Shown here: positions 34,440-47,496 of the stretch, one piece after another
How the letters are laid out: each line of letters begins with the position of its first letter
Numbering within the stretch: position 1 is the stretch's first letter
Assembly (NCBI RefSeq): GCF_031755915.1
Contig: NC_083379.1
Span: 28,520,001 to 28,584,000, forward strand
Length of the DNA: 64,000 nucleotides
Origin: Ziziphus jujuba
Lineage: Eukaryota; Streptophyta; Magnoliopsida; Rosales; Rhamnaceae
Direction of reading: 5' to 3'
Made by a program: the position numbers and the translations under genes
The notes under the pieces: generated by a model
Seen by the model: only the letters and a program-made list of their open reading frames with translations
Told to the model about the DNA's origin: nothing
Database searches by the model: none

Positions 34440-34860
34440 AATAATCTTTCCTTCCTAAGAATATTTAAAACTTGCCTTAAATGGTCCACATGTTAATCAA
34501 GATTTTGGTTATACACTCATCAAAATACACAACTACAAATTTATCAGTAAATGGATGCATAACATGATTCATAAGCCTCATGAAAGTACTAGGTACATTA
34601 GTTAAACCAAAAGGCATGACTAACCATTCATACAACCCATGTTTAGTCTTAAATGCGGTTTTCCATTCATCACCTTCTTTTATCCTAATTTGATGGTATC
34701 CACTCCTAAGATCAATTTTAAAAAACATACAAGCACCATGCAATTCATCAAGCATATCATCTAATCTAGGAATTGGATGTCTATATTTGATGTGATATTA
34801 TTTATAGCCCTACAATCAACACACATTCTCTAAGAACTATCTTTTTTAGGCATTAACAAA
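34440..34860 (-). pseudogene. Gypsy reverse transcriptase domain, degenerate
   Basis: Readable motifs include [28 protein letters not shown] and [17 protein letters not shown]. The catalytic box reads VVYFDE where VVYFDD is expected, so the second catalytic Asp is lost. Frameshifts interrupt both sides. Confidence 0.85.
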
Positions 34861-35783
34861 ACATAAACAACACATGGACTCATACTCTCATAAATGTACC
34901 CTTTTTCAAGTAACTCACTTACCTGCCTTTGTAACTCCTTTGTCTCCTCGGGATTATTTCTATATGCAGATCTATTTACTATGGCAGCCCCTAGAACAAA
35001 GTCAATTGATGTTCAATCCTCTAATAGGTGGTAATCCATTTGGAATTTCATTAGACATCTTCAAAATCTTGCAAAAGTAGAAAGAATTGAACTTGGCAAT
35101 TCAAGTTCTTCAAAGTTAGCTTGATCATTAAAATATTTATCTTTATAAATCATGATCAGTAATGGTTTCTTACCCAAGATAGCCTTATTAACATCCCCAA
35201 AACTCAAATAAATTTTTTTACTTTTTCTCTCTTTTCTTTCTTTTCCTTTCTCTCTCTCGGCCACCACACATTCTTCCTCTCTCTCGGGTTTTTCATTAAG
35301 CTTCTTGGCTTTCTCTATTTTTTTCACTCCACTCTTAGCTTTCTCATGGTTTTTCCACTCAATTTGAGTCTTAGAATGCTTACCTTGAACAGCAAACTTG
35401 AACTTACCTTCTTGGATGGATGGTGAAGCTGTAGGTGCCATACTAGCTTTCTCCTCGAGTTTTTCTACCTCCTTCCTTTGTTATATTTGTAATTGGTCTC
35501 TATATACTTCCTTGGGAGTCAATGGCTCCAGCTTAATCTTTCTACCTTTAAATTTAAAAACAATACAATTCTCTCAACCATAATGAGTAGCATCTTTATC
35601 AAATTGCCATGGTTTACCTAATAGAATATGTCCGGCATACATAGGCACAACATCACACAAAACAGCAACCATATATTTATCTATGCTAAATTTTACTTTG
35701 GTTTATTTATTCACTTTCATCTCACCACTATCATTAAGCCATTGTAATCTATATGGTTCTGGATGTTTAATAGTTGTTAAGCC

Positions 35784-35972
35784 TCATTTATCAAACACAA
35801 TGTTACTAATTACATTTGTACAACTTCTACTATCAATAATCATACTACAAATCTTACCTTGGATTTCACATCGGGTGTGGAAGATGTTTTCTCTTTGAAC
35901 TTGATCCTTATCCTTGTATACAGCCAGCACTCTCCTAAGAACCAAGTTTAATTTGGCATTGGATGCATGCAA
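35784..35972 (-). pseudogene. Gypsy aspartic protease domain, degenerate
   Basis: CEIQGKICSMIIDSRSCTNV matches the plant gypsy protease active-site region. The Gly expected after Asp-Ser/Gly is replaced by Arg (DSRS). The enzyme is presumably dead. Confidence 0.75.
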
Positions 35973-36119
35973 GGTTTCAGCTTCATCCTCAAAGTCTTCC
36001 TCCTCTTGCTCGGCTTCATCTCCACTTTCCTCACTTTCTGATTATAGCTCTCTATTACCCTTTAACACCATGATTCTTCTATTCGGTTATTGGCTAGCTA
36101 TGCGTCCTCATCTCTGGCA

Positions 36120-37247
36120 CTAAAAAAAAATAATTTCTCTAGATCTTGAAGGTTTAGGATCAGATTTTACCTCATTCTTTGATGCTTGGACAGATTCGGC
36201 TTTTACATCCTTCCTTGGCCAATTGGAGCTCTCTTCACCTAGCTTCAATTTTTGTCTTGCCTCAAAGGTGGGATTGCTTTTCCAAGCACTTGGATTTGAT
36301 CTTCCACTGTTGGAAACACCCCCAAACCGTGAGCCTACACCCCTCCTCTTGAGTTGATGCTCTAATTTAATAGCCACATGCAACATCTCCTCCAATTCCA
36401 CATATTGTTGCAATTCTAGTTGATTGACTATTTCACGATTCAAACCACCAAGAAACCTTGCCATGGTTGCTTTTCTATTCTTATTCATGCTTAAGCTCAT
36501 CATAAGCATCTCCATCTCCTTGTAATAATCCTCCACGGACCTATTTCTTTAAGATAAAGATTGAAGTCTTTGATGCAACAACCTATGATAATGTGACGGT
36601 ACGAATCACTTCCTCATGGCTCCTTGCATTTGTCGCCATGTAGTGATCAATTCATCACCTACTCTCCTTTGGGTGTTTTGCTTATTAGTCCACCATTGGA
36701 GTGCATAATGGCCAAATTCCATTGCTACCAATTTCACCTTCTTAGCCTTCAAATAGTTGTGGCAATCGAAGATCATATCCATACGCTCCTCCCATTCCAA
36801 GTAAACCTCAGGGTTACTGTTCCCCATGAAAGGTGGTATGTTTACCTTGATGTTGCCAAGATCATCATCTGTCTCCTCTCTCCTATGCCTCCCATAGCCT
36901 AGCCTTTCTTGGACAATGTATGTTTCATCCATTCCTTCCTCAAAGTCATCTCCAAAATTTCCCTCTTTGAACTCCTCTCTAGGTCGTTCATGGCCTCCTC
37001 GACCTCAACCTCGACCTCCATGGAACTCTTGTCTCAAATTCGGTCCACCATGATATGTTTCTAATATGTCTATCCTTTTATTTATGTGGTCAAATTGAGC
37101 ATTCATCCGCTATAGTTGCTCCAAAATAGCCCTCATGTCTGTTTCGTCACCACTCCCTATAGCTCGGGAATCACCATGGAATCTAATGGTTTCTTTTTCA
37201 TTAATTCTTAATAGTGGATCTCCTCTTCTCAACCTTCAATCTGCCAT
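36120..37247 (-). pseudogene. Gypsy gag, broken
   Basis: The probable start ATG at 37247 is followed three codons later by TGA. Homologous text continues: an Arg/Gly-rich stretch, then a retrotransposon gag domain at 36932-36606 (PPFMGNSNPEVYLEWEERMD) and 36536-36120 (ARFLGGLNREIVNQLELQQY). No CCHC knuckle is evident in this copy. Confidence 0.8.
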
Positions 37248-38343
37248 GTTAGTATAAACAATGCAAAATAAAATAAATTCTCACCAAAAATCACTCATTC
37301 ACGTGTTTCATTCAATCAAGGTATCGACACTTGTGTTTCCACACTAGTTTCGGCTTTTATCCTCTTTTAAGCTCACACACTCTTGCCTTTTTCCACTCAA
37401 AGAATTATCTCAAAGTTCTAATTAAAAAATCCATAAAACAACAATTAGATCACAAGTATGTCTTAATTAAACTTATCAACAAAACAATAGCAATAAGCAA
37501 GCAATACTGATGAATTTAACAAAACCTAGTTTTCGGCTTTTCTAGGCAAAATAAGACAAACTAACAAGGAAAATTTCAGAATCAATAAGAACTGAACCAA
37601 ATGGTAAGAAATTTAGGATTCAAGAATAAAAATTTAGAAAAAGAATTTCAAACACGAACAAGAAAAAATTCGAACAAATTTAAAGAATAGTGTTAGTTGT
37701 TGATCTTGTAATTTGAGTTTTTATATCAATTCCTTTAATTAATTTTAATCCAAATAAATTAAGCACCCAAAATTCAAATATCCAGCAGTAAAATAAGTTC
37801 CCAGACCCTCCAAATATTACAATTTTCCAGCAAACAAAATTCAAAACTCCAAATTCAACAACCGGCCTTTTTGTGCAGTTTTTTTAATTCGGCTTTTTTT
37901 TTTTTCACTCATTGATTAGCAAACACAACTCCAGTAGCAAGAGTCAACAATAAAATTGCAATTCCAACACCAAAAATTCAACAAACCCATGGCCTCCAAC
38001 AATAAAAATACAAATTTGCAAAATTTGTAAATTTTTGTATTTGCTGCCGCAAACTCACTTTTTTTTTGTTTTTTGAATATATGAATGCAAATTTTAAGAT
38101 CAAAAACAGCAAATAAAAATAAAAAATAATTAAATCAACAAGAACAATAATAAAAATCAACCAACAAACTAGGAAGCAAAAATACGGTAAAACTAGGAAA
38201 TCCTAATTTAACTAGGAATGATTTTTTTTTTTTAAAAGATGTAAAACGTGTATGATGATAGAAGCAACCTTAACCTAATGCTAAAATTACAGATTAACAC
38301 AAAATAAATAAAGCAAATAAAGATAGATCAAACCTGAACAAAA

Positions 38344-38359
38344 CCTGGCTCTGATACCA
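38344..38359 (-). other. Primer binding site (initiator Met tRNA type) of the gypsy element
   Basis: TGGTATCAGAGCCAGG on the minus strand, two bases inside the 5' LTR. Confidence 0.9.
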
Positions 38360-38361
38360 AA

Positions 38362-39488
38362 TGATACAAACTTAGGATGACCTACCCCTAAACCCGTATT
38401 ATATTAGTCCGAATCTAATTATGTTCAAGTTCTAATAGTCACCTTGATCCCTAACCAACCTATGATTAGAAACCTTGGTATAATGAAGATGCCACAAGAG
38501 GTGATGGATTTTCTATTGATAAGTCAAACTAAAACACACATTCACTAATGGTGTTTTAGGTGTTCAAAGAGAACAAAGAGAATTCAATCTCATAAATAAT
38601 TTTTTGTATATTATTAGTGGTGTGTTCTTCCTAAAAAGAAAGATCTTAAATAGGCTAGCAGAGTTACAAAAAAAAAAAGAAAAACAAAACTAGAAACTAA
38701 GTTAAAACTGGCCCGCATTAGGAAACTAAAGTGTTGGCCAAAATTTGCAACATTTCCTAATCTTAATTTGATTAATTAATTTCTTTATTTGAATTATGAA
38801 TTAATTAATTTAAAACCCAGAATAATAAAATTCTAACTTTCCTAACGTTATTTGTTCAGCAAATAAACAAATAAAAACCAAAAGTAAAGGTAGTTTCCTA
38901 AAACAAAAAGTAGAAATCAAATTAGGAAACTAAAATACTATCTTTTTGACTAAGTCGACTTTGACCAATTTAAGTTCCAAATCATCTTCCTATGCCTTGT
39001 AGGATGCTAAATAGGATGATCATGAAGCCTCAAACATTGCCCTTGCTTGAATCAAAGAGAAAAAAGCCAACTCAGCAAAATACAGTAAAGCCAACAAGAA
39101 AAATAGTAAAAACTGGTCAATTTCTCTCTCATGCACACAAGCCTTAAAACCAGCTTAGCTTCAGTCTTGACCAATTCCCATGACTTTTTAATGATATCAA
39201 GTGAATTCAAGAAGATTTGACCCCATTTCCTGCTGCTCGGAATCCATAAATGCACTAATACCACTACCTGGGTCCATATCAGTTTTTACCACTTTTATGC
39301 TCAAAACAAGTCTTGTATCTTCAGGTATGGACAAGCCTTCTTGAAAATGAATTACTCCCTGGATAAAGGCAGCAAGGTTGTGCCTAAACCTCTTAGCTTG
39401 AGCCCTAGTGATCGATCCAGTCTTCATCCGTATCAGGTCAGCACCACAGCAAGTTGTCGGTTGTACGGGCACAGACGGATTCTCATCA
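38362..39488 (-). repeat. 5' LTR of the gypsy element (right copy)
   Basis: 1127 bp, tgatacaaac ... ttctcatca, the direct partner of 31333-32471. Confidence 0.9.
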
Positions 39489-41560
39489 TTTACATATACA
39501 TGTTATCATTTTATGTGACATTTGACAATATTTTAAATGTTTTCCAATTCTAATGAGTTCATAAATGGACTTGTGGTAGTTAAATATCTTGGTATTTGAA
39601 TTGAGGTTTTAAATCATTTTGGAAATTAATTGATTTGAGAAAGCAGATTTAAAATTATATAATTTTAAACATGTTCAAGTATTTTATAATTTTATGTGCT
39701 TAATATTGGTTTATGGTGATATATATTTCATAATGATATTTTTGGTTTTAACTGAAGTGATGATTTGAAGTTTTTTGAAATATTTAAAAAAGAGGTTGAG
39801 TTTGAATATTAAATTATGATTTATGATACAATATTGTTTGTAAAAGTATGATTTTATAAGATTGTTTTACTAATACTGTCTTGTTTATTTTTAATTAATG
39901 TACCATATAATACCAATGTTTCGAATAAATATTATATTATATCGCATGGGTTTGCCACGGTGTCGTGAGGTTGGGTTCATCCCATAGTTTCCTATTGCCA
40001 CGAGCCGTGAGGTTAGGTTTATTCCACATGTTTATTATTACCATGGGCTGTAAGGTTGGGTACATCCCAATGTGTACTATTTCCATAATACTTTTCGTAT
40101 ATTAAGGGTTGTGAGGTGGACATATCCCACAATTTATGGTTTGGTATATCATATAATACATTGTATATATTCTAAGTATATTGTTGGTTTTCCAATATTG
40201 TGGTTATTACTTTATAATATAAAATATTATATTATGAAATTGTGTTTATAATATTTTATGCTTAATATTTATATCTTGATTAAGACATTTTATGATATTA
40301 TAATGATCGTTCACTTTATACCTTTTTGAGCATCGGTTTTATGGTATTGAATTGGGGTGTAAGTGTGGGTTTTATGAAATGAATTTTAAATAGGGAACCT
40401 TTCAAAAGAGTGAAACGAGAGGTTTTGAGAGAAAGTTTTATGGAAATAAAATATTACTTTACCATTACACTATGCCACTCACTGAAATTTCTTTATCTCA
40501 CATTTTATTTGTTTTAAATTTGTTCCCCTAGGCCCAGGCAGTTAGTGGCAGTCTACCTCGCGCATCGTTTGTCACTTTGTTCTTTTCACAGCAGCAGCAA
40601 TATCTATCTTTCTTTATTTATCCTTATCTTTTGAACTTATTTATTACTTATTTGTTTTTCTAAACTTTGTAAATACTCTTAGAATGCTCCGATCTAAATA
40701 TTGGACACATTAGAGTCCATATTATATATATATATATATATATGTATAGTCATGGCCTCTAGTATGATAGGTTGGTTGTGAACCATAGTTGTGGACTTTT
40801 ATGCTGTTCATTTATCCACGTTTTAAGTGAGGTTTTATTGGATATCCTTTAAGGATTGTCCAGTAAGACTTCACTAGGTGGGACTATCCGAGAGATCCTG
40901 AGAGGGTTCCCAGGGTGCGTCCTGTCACTATCTATGTTATCTTATGCAATACAAGAACTATTATGTTTCAGGAATAATTATGGATTTTGTCAAATTTGTT
41001 TTGGAAACTAGGGAACTTTCAAAAAATGAAAGTGAAGTATTGAGAGAAAGACTTTTAAAAGAGTAATGATTATTTTCCTAATATACTTTTTGTTCACTCA
41101 CTGAGATTGTCTCATAGTTTTATTTTAAAACTTTTCATTTATGCCTTAACTGATAGATTATGTACATTATGTTTGCACATCTTCATTTTTCATATATTAT
41201 TGTTGCTGCTGATATATTGCTCTTTTCTTTTAACTCTAATAATATTATGTATTTTGTTTCTTTCATTGATTTTGATGTATAAATTATATTGAACACTTTA
41301 ACATTTTTTCATTTATTTATTTGTACTCCTTAGATTAGTTTGGTGGATTAACCTGATATGTATAACTCTTATATTATCTTTCTCTTTCCTAAATTTTAGC
41401 TTTAGAGCCCTTACTATTATGTTGATGATTTTGCAGGAATTCTATTAAAAGTGTTTATGATATTTTATCTGTACTATTGGATTATATCCAAATTATGAGG
41501 ATGTTTTATTAGATTTTCAATAAAGAAATTGATAGGGCTTCCCTGGGCGAGACCACTTCG
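39489..41560. other. Decayed LTR-retrotransposon-like sequence, unclassified
   Basis: This continues the sequence interrupted at 31332. It holds a 43-bp tandem repeat (39955-40127), and a ~110-bp block around gggaacctttcaaaagagtg (40392-40500) that recurs in altered form at about 41009-41120. Phrases such as ccactcactgaaattt followed by ccccaggcccaggcagttag resemble long gypsy LTRs by recollection. I could not define ends or a coding region. Confidence 0.4.
39955..40127 (+). repeat. Tandem repeat, 43-bp period
   Basis: Units start at 39955, 39998 and 40041 (ccacggtgtcgtgaggttgg, ccacgagccgtgaggttagg, ccatgggctgtaaggttggg). A partial fourth, gggttgtgagg...catatccca, lies at about 40106. Each contains a GTGAGGTTGGG-like core followed by cat/ttccca. 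Confidence 0.8.
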
Positions 41561-41569
41561 GGTGTTTGG

Positions 41570-44500
41570 TAAGGACGCTGGAGGCCATATTGTTATCTCA
41601 TTTTTTGGGTCCTAAGCCTTTAAGATTCTAAGGTATATGGTTATCTCATTCTTTATTTCTTGAAGTTGTTCATAATGATTGACAGGAGTAGGTTTTAGGC
41701 CATTCTGTGTTCATGTTCATGATTATATTGAAAAATTTGTGAGCTATTCTTAAGGATTGGAACAAGTCTTGTTAAGTTAATATAATGATTAGATTACTCA
41801 TGCTAAAATGAGGCTTGCAAAAGTGCAAAGTAAAATTGAGAAACTAGGCTTTTTTTATTCTTTATTTTAATAGAAAGTCTTGACACATGTTGAGTTGGAT
41901 AAGTGCTTGGATTGTCAAGTTTGTTGTTTGAGTGAACAATGTTGTCTGAAATGGTTGAACGATGGGGATAGAAAAACAGATTTTTTTTTTTTTCCATTTA
42001 GTGTTGTTGGTTCGAAAATCTCAATTTTTTTTTTATCTACTTTGCATATTCATAGTAGATTTTCTTTGGATAAAAATAAGATTAATTCTCATGTTATTAA
42101 TTATTTTGAAATTTTTTCATGAAGAGGAAGATGTTTCTGACTTGGATTTAGCAGTTGTGAAAGGGATAGCTCCAGTTTTGGTTGATGTTGAAGATAGTTA
42201 CACTTGGACCAAGCTTCAAACTCATGACGAAATCAATGATGCATTTGTTTCTCTTGATCCTAACAGCATTCCAAGTCCAAAAAGCTATACAAAGAAATTC
42301 TTTCAAGATTGTTAGGAGATGATTGGAATCGGTTTGATTACTACCACTCTTTCCTTTTTTGGTTTAGGATTCATTGCTTCATATATGAATTCAAACTTTT
42401 TAGTTTTGGTTCCTAAGATGGCTAATGCTTCTTCAATTGATCAATACCATCCAGTTATATTGGGAAATTTTATTTATAAAGTGATTGTAAAGATTTTAGC
42501 TTATAGGTCAGGTTCAATTGCTGGTAAAATGTATGCTTCTAATCAATTCGGATTCATTAAAGGTCATAATATTGAGGATTGCAGTGTTGCAGCCACAAAT
42601 TGCATTAATTTAATGAGTACTCATTGTTTTGGGAGGAAATATTGCAATGAAGATTGATATCAAAAAGGCTTTTAACATTCTTCCTTGATCTTATATTTTA
42701 GGAATGTTAAGGGCCTTTGAATTTTCTAGCCACTTTTGTGTATAAAATTAAGTATATTTTAGAATTTGCTCAAGTTTTTGTTCTTGTTAATGGATCCCTA
42801 GTTGATTACTTTCATTATTCTAAAAGGGTTTGTCAGGGAGATCCTAGGTCACCAATTCTGTTTGGTTTAGTCGAGGATTTTCTTAGCAAATGTTTAATTT
42901 TTCTTATTGATATGAACTGCCAAGTGCCGATATCTTTGCCAAGAAGAAGTCAAGCACTTACTCATCTTTTATATGCTAATGATGTACTTCTATTTTGTAA
43001 TGGATCATTGCCTAATGTTAGATTGGTAATTCATCTTTATGATTTTTATCACAACCTTCTAGTCAAGTTGTTAATTGGCACAAATCTTTTATTTATTTTA
43101 GTAAGCATTTTACTAAGGCTCGGAAACAAGTTTTGCTTCAAGAGGTTGGTATGCGCTGTGGATGTTTTCCTTTTCTTTCTTCTTTTTTTTAAGAGTTCTT
43201 TTATTTATAGGAAAGTTAGAATCTTTGCACTCAATACTAGTGGCTGATAAGATTATTGCTTAGTTGACTGCTTGGAGGAGAAAGCTTCTATCAATTGTAG
43301 ATGGGTATGTTTGGTCAATTCTGTTATGCTTTCTAAATTTTTTCATACTTTTATGATATACAAATGGCTTTTTGTGATTTGTTAAAATCCATGAATGTGG
43401 CTAGTTGGAACATCATTTTGATTGGTTTAATTTTTTAAAGAAAACATGTTTCCATGGCTTGGGAAATTATTGTCTAGCCATTAAAGAAGGAGGGATTGGA
43501 ATTCAAGATTTGGTTCTTTTGAACAAGGCATTTATTTCCAAAGTTGCATGGAAATTATGACATATGATTTCTTTTGGGCTTGATACAAAAGATCGATTAA
43601 CAGGAGTTATGCTAGTTATATTCCATTATCAATTGGATTCCTGTTAAAGAGGCTATTATTTTTTGAAGTCTAATAGTAAATGGATTATGGATGCTAACTT
43701 TACTTTGTCCTGTTGGGAAGATAATTGGCTTAAAGTTCCTTTAATTGATATTTTGAATTTCACCCGTGAAATTACAATCTTGAAAGCTCAGATTAAGGAT
43801 TTGTTGGGGTCAAATGGTTCTTACAATCTTCCTGAAGTGTTCAAAGAAAAATTTCTGTTTGTTCATTTCGTGATTGAAGCACCAAAAATTTCTAGTTCTT
43901 TTTTTAATACCTTAGTCTACATGTAGGATACAAAAGTGAATTTCCATTTATAAGTGGTTACAAGCTCTTGGTTGGTTCTAGAATGGTTTCTCCATGGGTT
44001 AAGCATATTTGATTAAATTTTATGCCTTCAAGGTGTATCTTTTATTGGTATCGTCTGATGAATTGACTACATATTAATGAGGCTAAGTTCAAAGCACAGT
44101 TTCTTCTTCTTTCTAGATATCATTTATGTCTTTAGCCTAAGAAGTCTTTATCTCATCTTTTTCTTTCTTATGCTCATGTGAGGCGTATTTGGGATAATGT
44201 TTCTCCACAATTTCATCTTCCTTTGGATACTTCAGCTTTTGTTTAGGTATTCTTTCAAAAGGCAATGGCACTTTCCTTTTGCTCTTAGGTTTTTAACTTA
44301 TTGAAGTTTGTTGTTATTTTAGGCTTGGGTATATTTAGTATACCAGAAATTATTTTGTTTTTCAAAATGCAAAGGTTCCTTTCACTTAGTCTCTTGGTTT
44401 TGTTTGGAAATTTGTAAAAGAAGCAAATATGGTTTAAAAAGGTTTGATGCATAGCACTACTGATGATTTTGAGAACTCTATGTGCTTTGGGGCTTTTGGG

Positions 44501-44650
44501 TAAGCCAACTAAGGCCTTAGGTTGGGTTCTAGCTTTGTATTCTCTGGACGGAACTATTATTTTTTTATCTTTTCTTTATCTTCTAATAAATTTTCTTAAA
44601 TGGCATGAGAAGATGTCAACATCATTGGGATGTTCTCTTTTTTCTAGGTA
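41570..44650 (+). mobile_element. Decayed LINE (non-LTR retrotransposon)
   Basis: Plant L1-type features are read in order with many frameshifts. A linker before RT (CCLKWLNDGDRKTDFFF) is near 41940. RT shows QFGFIKGHNIEDCSVAA (42543-42600), RVCQGDPRSPILFGL (42827-42870) and LLYANDVLLFCNGS (42968-43010), where FADD-type Asp is changed to YAND. A zinc-binding RT-associated domain with FYWYRLMN and RRIWDNVSPQFH lies at 44040-44220, and a possible RNase H tail (LGWVLALYSLDG) at about 44520. ATC/ATT microsatellites at 44655-44690 may mark the 3' end. No intact ORF. Confidence 0.8.
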
Positions 44651-45300
44651 ACTCTTTATCATCATCATTATCATCATTATTATTATTATGTGAGCAGTTC
44701 TTAGTTGTTATTATTGTAAGTTTTTTATTTTTTATTTTTATTGAACTCATCATTGTTGCCAAATGTTAATTTTATGAATTCATTTTTGCATTGTAACAAG
44801 ATTAAAATATCATTTATTGCATTTAATCCAAAGAATAATGTTACAAAAATACTCAAATGTACTTTTAGAAGTGAAAAAAATTCTTTACGGAAGAAAGAGC
44901 ATGAAAAATTGTAAAAAAATGAAATGCAATGGAAGAAGAAGATGATGATGATGATGAAAATGAATATATATATATATATATCCAATTAATATGCACCATA
45001 ATGAATGAGATTCATATAGAGTTACATTATATACATCTAAACAAGATAGATGGAAAAAAGAACAAAGGAGACATTTTTTTTTATCCTAAAGGTTAGAGAT
45101 TAGAATCTTTTAGAGAAGGTGGTAGTCAACCACATTCTCAATTTTGTTGAACAAAAAGTGTAAAAGAGCCCACTCACAGACAACAATTCTAATACTTTCC
45201 TCCAGTTGCACCTTCATTATATAAGTCATTTAGTATAAAATAAAAAAATATAACAGATGTGTTAATAAAAGTTATGAAGATTATTAGCAAACTTCTTTAT
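44651..45300. other. AT-rich spacer
   Basis: Simple repeats (ATT/ATC at 44655-44690, GAT at 44940-44957, TA at 44966-44982) and no recognisable gene. Confidence 0.5.
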
Positions 45301-46367
45301 TTATGATAATGTTCTATTTGCAAAGGTAAAATCTCACTATTTTAAGAACATGATCATTGGTGCTTAATAAACAGTTATGGGAGTTGAAATTACATCTCCA
45401 TATAAAATTAAAGATAAATATCTAGATATGAAGCATAAAGATATGCAAAAACATATTGAAAATTTCAAAGAAAAATAGAAAGCATATGCTTGTACAATTA
45501 TGTGGGATGAATTAACAGGACCTACAAAATTATTCATATTGAATTTTATGGTTTATTACAAAGGGTTCTTAGTGTTTCTTAAGTCAGTTAATGCCTCATA
45601 TAAAACCAAAGACTATAAGTATATATATAAGCTTTTGGAGAATGTCATCTATAAAGTGAGCAAGAACAATGTTGTGTAAATAGTCACGGACAATAATTTT
45701 GCATTTATAAAGGTTGGAAAGAACTTGGCAGAAAAGTACAACTTATACTAGATATCATGTGCTACATACTGCATTGATCTTATATTTGAAGATATAGGAA
45801 ATAAGAGCGTATTGCAAAAGTCATTCGATATCAAAGAATGATAACTAATTATATTTATGATCATAACTGACTACTTTTGTTAATGCAAGATATATGTCAA
45901 GACATAGTGTGACATGAAAAACAAGATTCACAACAATTACAAAGCATTCTTAAAAATAAATCTTCTCTAAACAAGTTTTTACCAGTGATAGGCTGGGCAT
46001 AAATTAAGTCGAATAAAAGCAGGTAAAGAAGTAGATAAACTTGTCTTTCACAATCACTTTTAGGATTTTATTGCTCATGTTGTTAATATATATAAGTCAT
46101 TATATATGTTATGTGGATTGTTGATGCTAAGTTCATACATATGATCCCAATATTATATGATTGTTTTCAAAAAATGGATCATGCAATCATTAACCAAAGA
46201 GGAATGCAATGAGTAATAGATGTCATCAATGTTCAATGAGACCATACACTTTCTCTTCACTTCCATGTGGCTGGTAATTTTATGCCAATTACTTGATATT
46301 AATTTTTATTTTATCAAATAATTGATATATTATCTCTAATATTTAAAAATTTTTATGGCATATTTTA
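45300..46367 (+). pseudogene. hAT-superfamily transposase (DUF659 type), degenerate
   Basis: Readable pieces in the order of DUF659 transposases are PYKIKDKYLDMKHKDMQKHI (about 45398), a stretch with KGFLVFLKSVNAS (about 45570), NNVV followed by a stop and IVTDNNFAFIKVGKNLAEKY (about 45670-45745), CATYCIDLIFEDIGNKSV (about 45763), and HTLSLHFHVAGNFM near 46240. Stops and frameshifts occur throughout. The element is interrupted at 46367 by a solo LTR. Its terminal inverted repeats were not found. Confidence 0.7.
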
Positions 46368-47491
46368 TGATACGAATCTAGGTCGACTTGTTTCTAAACC
46401 CATATTAAGTTATACCATATTGAGATTAAGTTCAGATTCTAATGGTCATCTTGATCCCTAATCAATCTGTAACTAGAAACTTTGGTATATGTTGAAAACA
46501 CCACAATAAGTTATGGATTGTCCTATTGATAAGTCAACCTAGAATACTTGTTTTTTGTTTGGTGTTTTAGGTGTTCAAAGAGGATGAAGAGAAATCTTTT
46601 CACTTGTATTTTTTTGATTGAATAATGATCTACCATTTATTAAGAAATAAGAATTTAAATAGGTTAAAGTTACCAAAAGTAAATCCTTAAAGCAATAGGT
46701 AAAATTCGGCCAATAATAGTGAACAAAGGAAATTGCCGAATTTTCTAGGTTTTTCCTAATCTAACTTGTATTAATTAATTCCTTAATTTTCGAAGAGGAA
46801 TTAATTAATTTACAATTAGAAATATCAAAATTCAACCTTCCTAAATTAATTTATCCAGTAAATAATTAAATAAAAAAAAACAATGACTATTTTCTAATAT
46901 AAAAGTCAAATTTCCATATTTGGAAAGTAGTTGACTAGCTTTCCATATAAGTTGTCCTTGTCCAATTTTGAGCTAATTTAAGCTCCAAATCTGATCCAAT
47001 ATGCCATGTAAGATGCCTAGTAGGCTTAGAACTGGTCCCCACACATTGTAGTTAATTGGAATAGTCAAAGTTTGATTGGAATGCAAGTAAGCCACTTCCT
47101 AGTGCCAAACATGCAAAACCAACCATAGTTGAAGCTTGTGCACCTTTGGAGGGCCTTAGGCATCCTTGCCTCGCCTTGACATGAATTTATGACTTCTTGG
47201 TGAGCTCAAGCACATTCACAGGCATACATACTCACCCCTAGTTGCCCGAAGTCCTCAAATGCTTCAAAACAGTTTTTCGGATCCATTTCTGCTTTCAAAA
47301 CCTGAATGCTCAACACGGGTTTAGAATCTTCTGATATTAATATGCCTTTTTAAGATTTAATTACTTTTTGTATAAAGCTAACAAGATTGTCCTTAAACCT
47401 CTTAACTTATGCCCTAGTAATTGGCCCGGTTTTCAGTTGTATTGGATCAGCACCTTAGCAAGTAGTTGATTGTACAAGCGGATCCTCATCA
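46368..47491 (+). mobile_element. Solo LTR of the 31333-39488 gypsy family, with TSD TTTTA
   Basis: It starts tgatacgaatc and ends gatcctcatca, homologous along 1124 bp to both LTRs of the full-length element, in the same orientation as its plus-strand reading. tttta at 46363-46367 is repeated at 47492-47496, so this is a genuine insertion later reduced to one LTR by recombination. It is more diverged than the pair at 31333/38362. Confidence 0.88.
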
Positions 47492-47496
47492 TTTTA

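Larger units (their letters stand above)
31333..39488 (-). mobile_element. Full-length Ty3/gypsy LTR retrotransposon
   Basis: The LTRs 31333-32471 and 38362-39488 (about 1.13 kb, 85-90% alike by eye) start tgatac and end ctcatca. A 5-bp target duplication tttac occurs at 31328-31332 and 39489-39493. The element reads on the minus strand. The primer site TGGTATCAGAGCCAGG (38359-38344), complementary to initiator-Met tRNA, abuts the right LTR, and a purine tract AAGAGGAGGGGAA (32484-32472) abuts the left LTR. Order from the right is gag, protease, reverse transcriptase, RNase H, integrase, which is the gypsy order. All genes are broken. The LTR divergence points to an old insertion. Two solo LTRs of the same family lie at 46368-47491 and 51685-52783. 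Confidence 0.92.
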
